Assembly: GCA_964451785.1 (NCBI GenBank)
Contig: CAYVJG010000036.1
Location: 1-27,802, forward strand
DNA from: JAJYSO01 sp964451785
GTDB lineage: Bacteria > Bacteroidota > Bacteroidia > Flavobacteriales > Flavobacteriaceae
DNA: 27,802 bases
Direction of reading: 5' to 3'
Part shown: positions 25,622-27,802 of the stretch, one piece after another
How positions within the stretch are numbered: position 1 is the stretch's first letter
Layout of the letters: every line of letters begins with the position of its first letter
Program-made: the position numbers and the translations under genes
The notes under the pieces: generated by a model
Databases searched by the model: none
Told to the model about the DNA's origin: nothing
What the model saw: the letters and a program-made list of their open reading frames with translations, nothing else

Positions 25622-27778
25622 ATGAAGAAAATTTTTGTACTCTTAATCGGGATTTTATTTCTTTTTCCCGTGCAACAAGCTAAAGCCAACGAAGGAATGT
25701 GGTTCCTAATGTTCCTTGGCAAAAGAATTGAAAACATGCAGAAAGAAGGCTTAAACCTCACTGCAGAAGAAATTTACAGCATTAACCACAGTAGCTTAAA
25801 AGACGCTGTAGTGCAATTTGGTGGTGGTTGTACCGCCGAAATCATCTCTTCTAACGGATTAGTGTTGACCAACCACCACTGTGGTTATGGTTCTATTGCC
25901 GAATTATCAACCCCAGAGCACGACTACCTCACTAATGGATTTTGGGCTAAAAACCATTCTGAAGAACTAAAAACTAAAGATTTATCCGTTCGTTTTTTTG
26001 TACGCATGGACAATGTGAGCAAACGCATTTTGTCTAAACTAAACGACAAGATGAGTGAAGATGAACGCCAAAAAGTAATTAATCAAGAGATTGCTAAAAT
26101 CGAAAAAGAAAACAGCGAAAATGGGAAATATGTAGTTTCTGTACGTTCATTCTTTCAAGGCAACGAATTTTATTATTTTGTATACCAAGATTTTTACGAT
26201 GTACGCTTAGTAGGCACTCCTCCTAGCGCCATCGGAAAATTTGGTGGCAACACCGACAACTGGGAGTGGCCACGCCACACAGGTGATTTTTCTATTTTCC
26301 GCGTGTATACTGACAAAAACGGTAATCCTGCTAAATATTCTGAAGACAACATTCCGCTACAAGCAAAATACCACTTACCGATCAGCTTAAAAGGCTATGA
26401 AGAAGGAGATTTTGCGATGATTTTAGGCTATCCGGGGCGCACCAACCGTTGGATGCCTGCCGGAGGCGTTGAGCAAAACGTCAATTACGCCTACCCAGCG
26501 TGGGTTGAAAGCTCTAAGTTAGCCATGGATGTATTTGAAAAATACATGAATAAAGACCAAGCTGTAAAACTCAATTACGCGTCAAAATACGCCGGTATTT
26601 CTAACTATTGGAAAAATCGCAAAGGAATGATTTCAGCGTTAAAAGAGCACAAAACAGTTAAAGCAAAACGTAAAACTGAACGCAAATTTAAACGTTGGGC
26701 TAACAAAAAAGCTAATCGTGCACAATACGGCCATGTAGTAGAAACCATCAATAACTATTATGACCATACCAATGAGCAAGCCAAACACGACAATTATTTA
26801 TTTGGCTTCTTGCGCTCATCAGCTTTTGCAGTAGCTCCTTATCGCATAGGTAAAGCCTTGCAGCAATACACTCAAGAAAACGAAGCTAAACGTCAAGACA
26901 TGCGTCCGCAAATTGAAGCTTTAATCAATCAAAGTTTTGAAGGTATTTATTTACCTTTAGAACAAGATGTGTTGGCTCAGCAGCTTCACCTCTATTACAC
27001 CAAAGCCGCTAATGGCGGATTGTCAGATTACGTTAAAACTATAGGTGACCAAAACAATGGTTCTTTTACCACTTATGTCAATAAAGCCTTTGACAATAGT
27101 TTATTTACAGACAAAGCTGCTTTACTCCAGTTTTTAGATCAACCAAAAGCTGACGTAGTGAGCCAAGACGAATTATTCAAATTGTCTTCAGCACTCTTAA
27201 AGCGCTACCGTCAACAATCTCCTGAAGACAAAGAACGTCAAGACAATTTCAGCAAAGCCTTCCGTTTATTAGTCAAAGGTTTACGCGCTTCTGAACTCAG
27301 CCCTATTGAGTATCCTGACGCCAACAGTACCTTGCGTTTAACTTATGGCACCATTCGTCCATTACCACTTAAAAAAGGTGAAGTTAACGATGCAGAATTC
27401 AACTACTACACCACTTTAAAAGGAACCATTGCAAAACATATTCCTGGTGATGATGAATTTGAAAATCCACAACGTCTAATCGATTTGTACAAGGCTAAAG
27501 ATTACGGACAATACGCTGACAAAAACGGTGAAATGTGGGTCAACTTTTTATCTGACCTCGATATTACCGGTGGCAACTCTGGTTCGCCAGTGCTAAATGC
27601 CGATGGTGAACTTATTGGTATTGCTTTTGACGGTAACATTGAAGCTATGGCGGGTGATGTGATTTTTGATCCTAAATTACAACGCACCATCTCAGTTGAC
27701 ATCCGCTATGTGTTATTTATCATCGATAAATACGCTGGTGCTACTAATATTATCAACGAATTAGATTTAGTGAAATAG
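25622..27778 (+). CDS. S46-family dipeptidyl-peptidase (DPP7-like)
   Basis: A 718-residue serine peptidase exported by a signal peptide (about 1-22, ending QQAKA). S46 enzymes release N-terminal dipeptides in the periplasm of Bacteroidota. The chymotrypsin-like catalytic residues are visible: the TNHHCGYG segment (H85/H86), the NTDNWEWPRHTGDF segment (D222 the likely acid), and S653 in GGNSGSPV. The middle (about 310-560) is the helical cap of the family. The residue 18 positions after the serine is G671 (FDGN). As I recall, glycine here marks DPP7, with broad or hydrophobic P1 preference, while arginine marks the Asp/Glu-specific DPP11. It ends at a stop codon that directly abuts a copy of the interspersed repeat. 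Probably monocistronic. Confidence 0.93.
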   Translation: MKKIFVLLIGILFLFPVQQAKANEGMWFLMFLGKRIENMQKEGLNLTAEEIYSINHSSLKDAVVQFGGGCTAEIISSNGLVLTNHHCGYGSIAELSTPEHDYLTNGFWAKNHSEELKTKDLSVRFFVRMDNVSKRILSKLNDKMSEDERQKVINQEIAKIEKENSENGKYVVSVRSFFQGNEFYYFVYQDFYDVRLVGTPPSAIGKFGGNTDNWEWPRHTGDFSIFRVYTDKNGNPAKYSEDNIPLQAKYHLPISLKGYEEGDFAMILGYPGRTNRWMPAGGVEQNVNYAYPAWVESSKLAMDVFEKYMNKDQAVKLNYASKYAGISNYWKNRKGMISALKEHKTVKAKRKTERKFKRWANKKANRAQYGHVVETINNYYDHTNEQAKHDNYLFGFLRSSAFAVAPYRIGKALQQYTQENEAKRQDMRPQIEALINQSFEGIYLPLEQDVLAQQLHLYYTKAANGGLSDYVKTIGDQNNGSFTTYVNKAFDNSLFTDKAALLQFLDQPKADVVSQDELFKLSSALLKRYRQQSPEDKERQDNFSKAFRLLVKGLRASELSPIEYPDANSTLRLTYGTIRPLPLKKGEVNDAEFNYYTTLKGTIAKHIPGDDEFENPQRLIDLYKAKDYGQYADKNGEMWVNFLSDLDITGGNSGSPVLNADGELIGIAFDGNIEAMAGDVIFDPKLQRTISVDIRYVLFIIDKYAGATNIINELDLVK

Positions 27779-27782
27779 TCTT

Positions 27783-27802
27783 ATACGGAAATGATTTTTA
27801 AA
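27783..27802 (+). repeat. Interspersed repeat, copy 3 (cut by the window edge)
   Basis: The 20 bases from ATACGGAAATG to the window end are identical to the reverse complement of 18754-18773 and match copy 1 at 19 of 20. The copy begins 4 bp after the S46 peptidase stop codon, and the rest lies outside the window. Confidence 0.75.

Overview
This window is an ordinary-looking chromosomal stretch from an AT-rich member of the Bacteroidota, most likely Flavobacteriales. The evidence is a TonB-dependent receptor, an S46 dipeptidyl-peptidase, an Omp85-type barrel protein, split two-protein YeeE/YedE transporters and abundant lipoproteins. Promoter-like sites also follow the Bacteroidota pattern (TAnnTTTG at -7 and TTG/TTTG near -33) rather than sigma-70 boxes. 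No rRNA, tRNA, CRISPR array, complete insertion sequence, phage or integrase was recognised.

Layout. (1) 57-3070, minus strand: a TonB-dependent outer-membrane receptor followed after 20 bp by bioB (biotin synthase). A GntR/MocR-type regulator (3154-4632, plus) diverges from this pair, and its aminotransferase domain appears to have lost its PLP-binding lysine. (2) 4826-5806, plus: two half-size YeeE/YedE membrane proteins, probably sulfur-compound importers. They converge on an Omp85/POTRA barrel gene (5809-7689, minus). (3) 7811-11644, minus: a stand-alone 2-oxoglutarate/Fe(II) dioxygenase, a lipoprotein M3 metallopeptidase with a clear terminator, and a small cysteine-rich lipoprotein of unknown function with a tetranucleotide repeat upstream. 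(4) 11815-17843, minus: gltB-gltD, encoding both subunits of NADPH glutamate synthase. A four-helix membrane protein (18175-18645, plus) diverges from it. (5) 18865-23795, minus: a compact four-gene sulfite-reduction operon, cobA-cysG(N)-cysJ-cysI. It makes siroheme and the NADPH-sulfite reductase that uses it, has a strong terminator, and carries a perfect inverted repeat at its promoter. (6) 24434-25327, minus: a YD-repeat-like lipoprotein. (7) 25622-27778, plus: an S46 peptidase.

How the genes fit together: the main physiology is nitrogen and sulfur assimilation (GOGAT; sulfite to sulfide with dedicated siroheme synthesis; possible thiosulfate import), plus biotin synthesis and peptide scavenging (M3 and S46 peptidases).

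The most unusual structure outside the genes is a short interspersed repeat. A 29-bp motif occurs at 57-85 and 18745-18773 with a single mismatch, and its first 20 bp recur exactly at the right edge of the window (27783-27802). At 18.7 kb it is paired with a diverged inverted copy to form a 75-bp palindrome. All copies lie at gene 3' ends, and one supplies the last nine codons of bioB. Other items worth a second look are the degenerate MocR regulator, the twin operator-like motifs upstream of cobA, and an unexplained, possibly structured region at about 24.1-24.4 kb.
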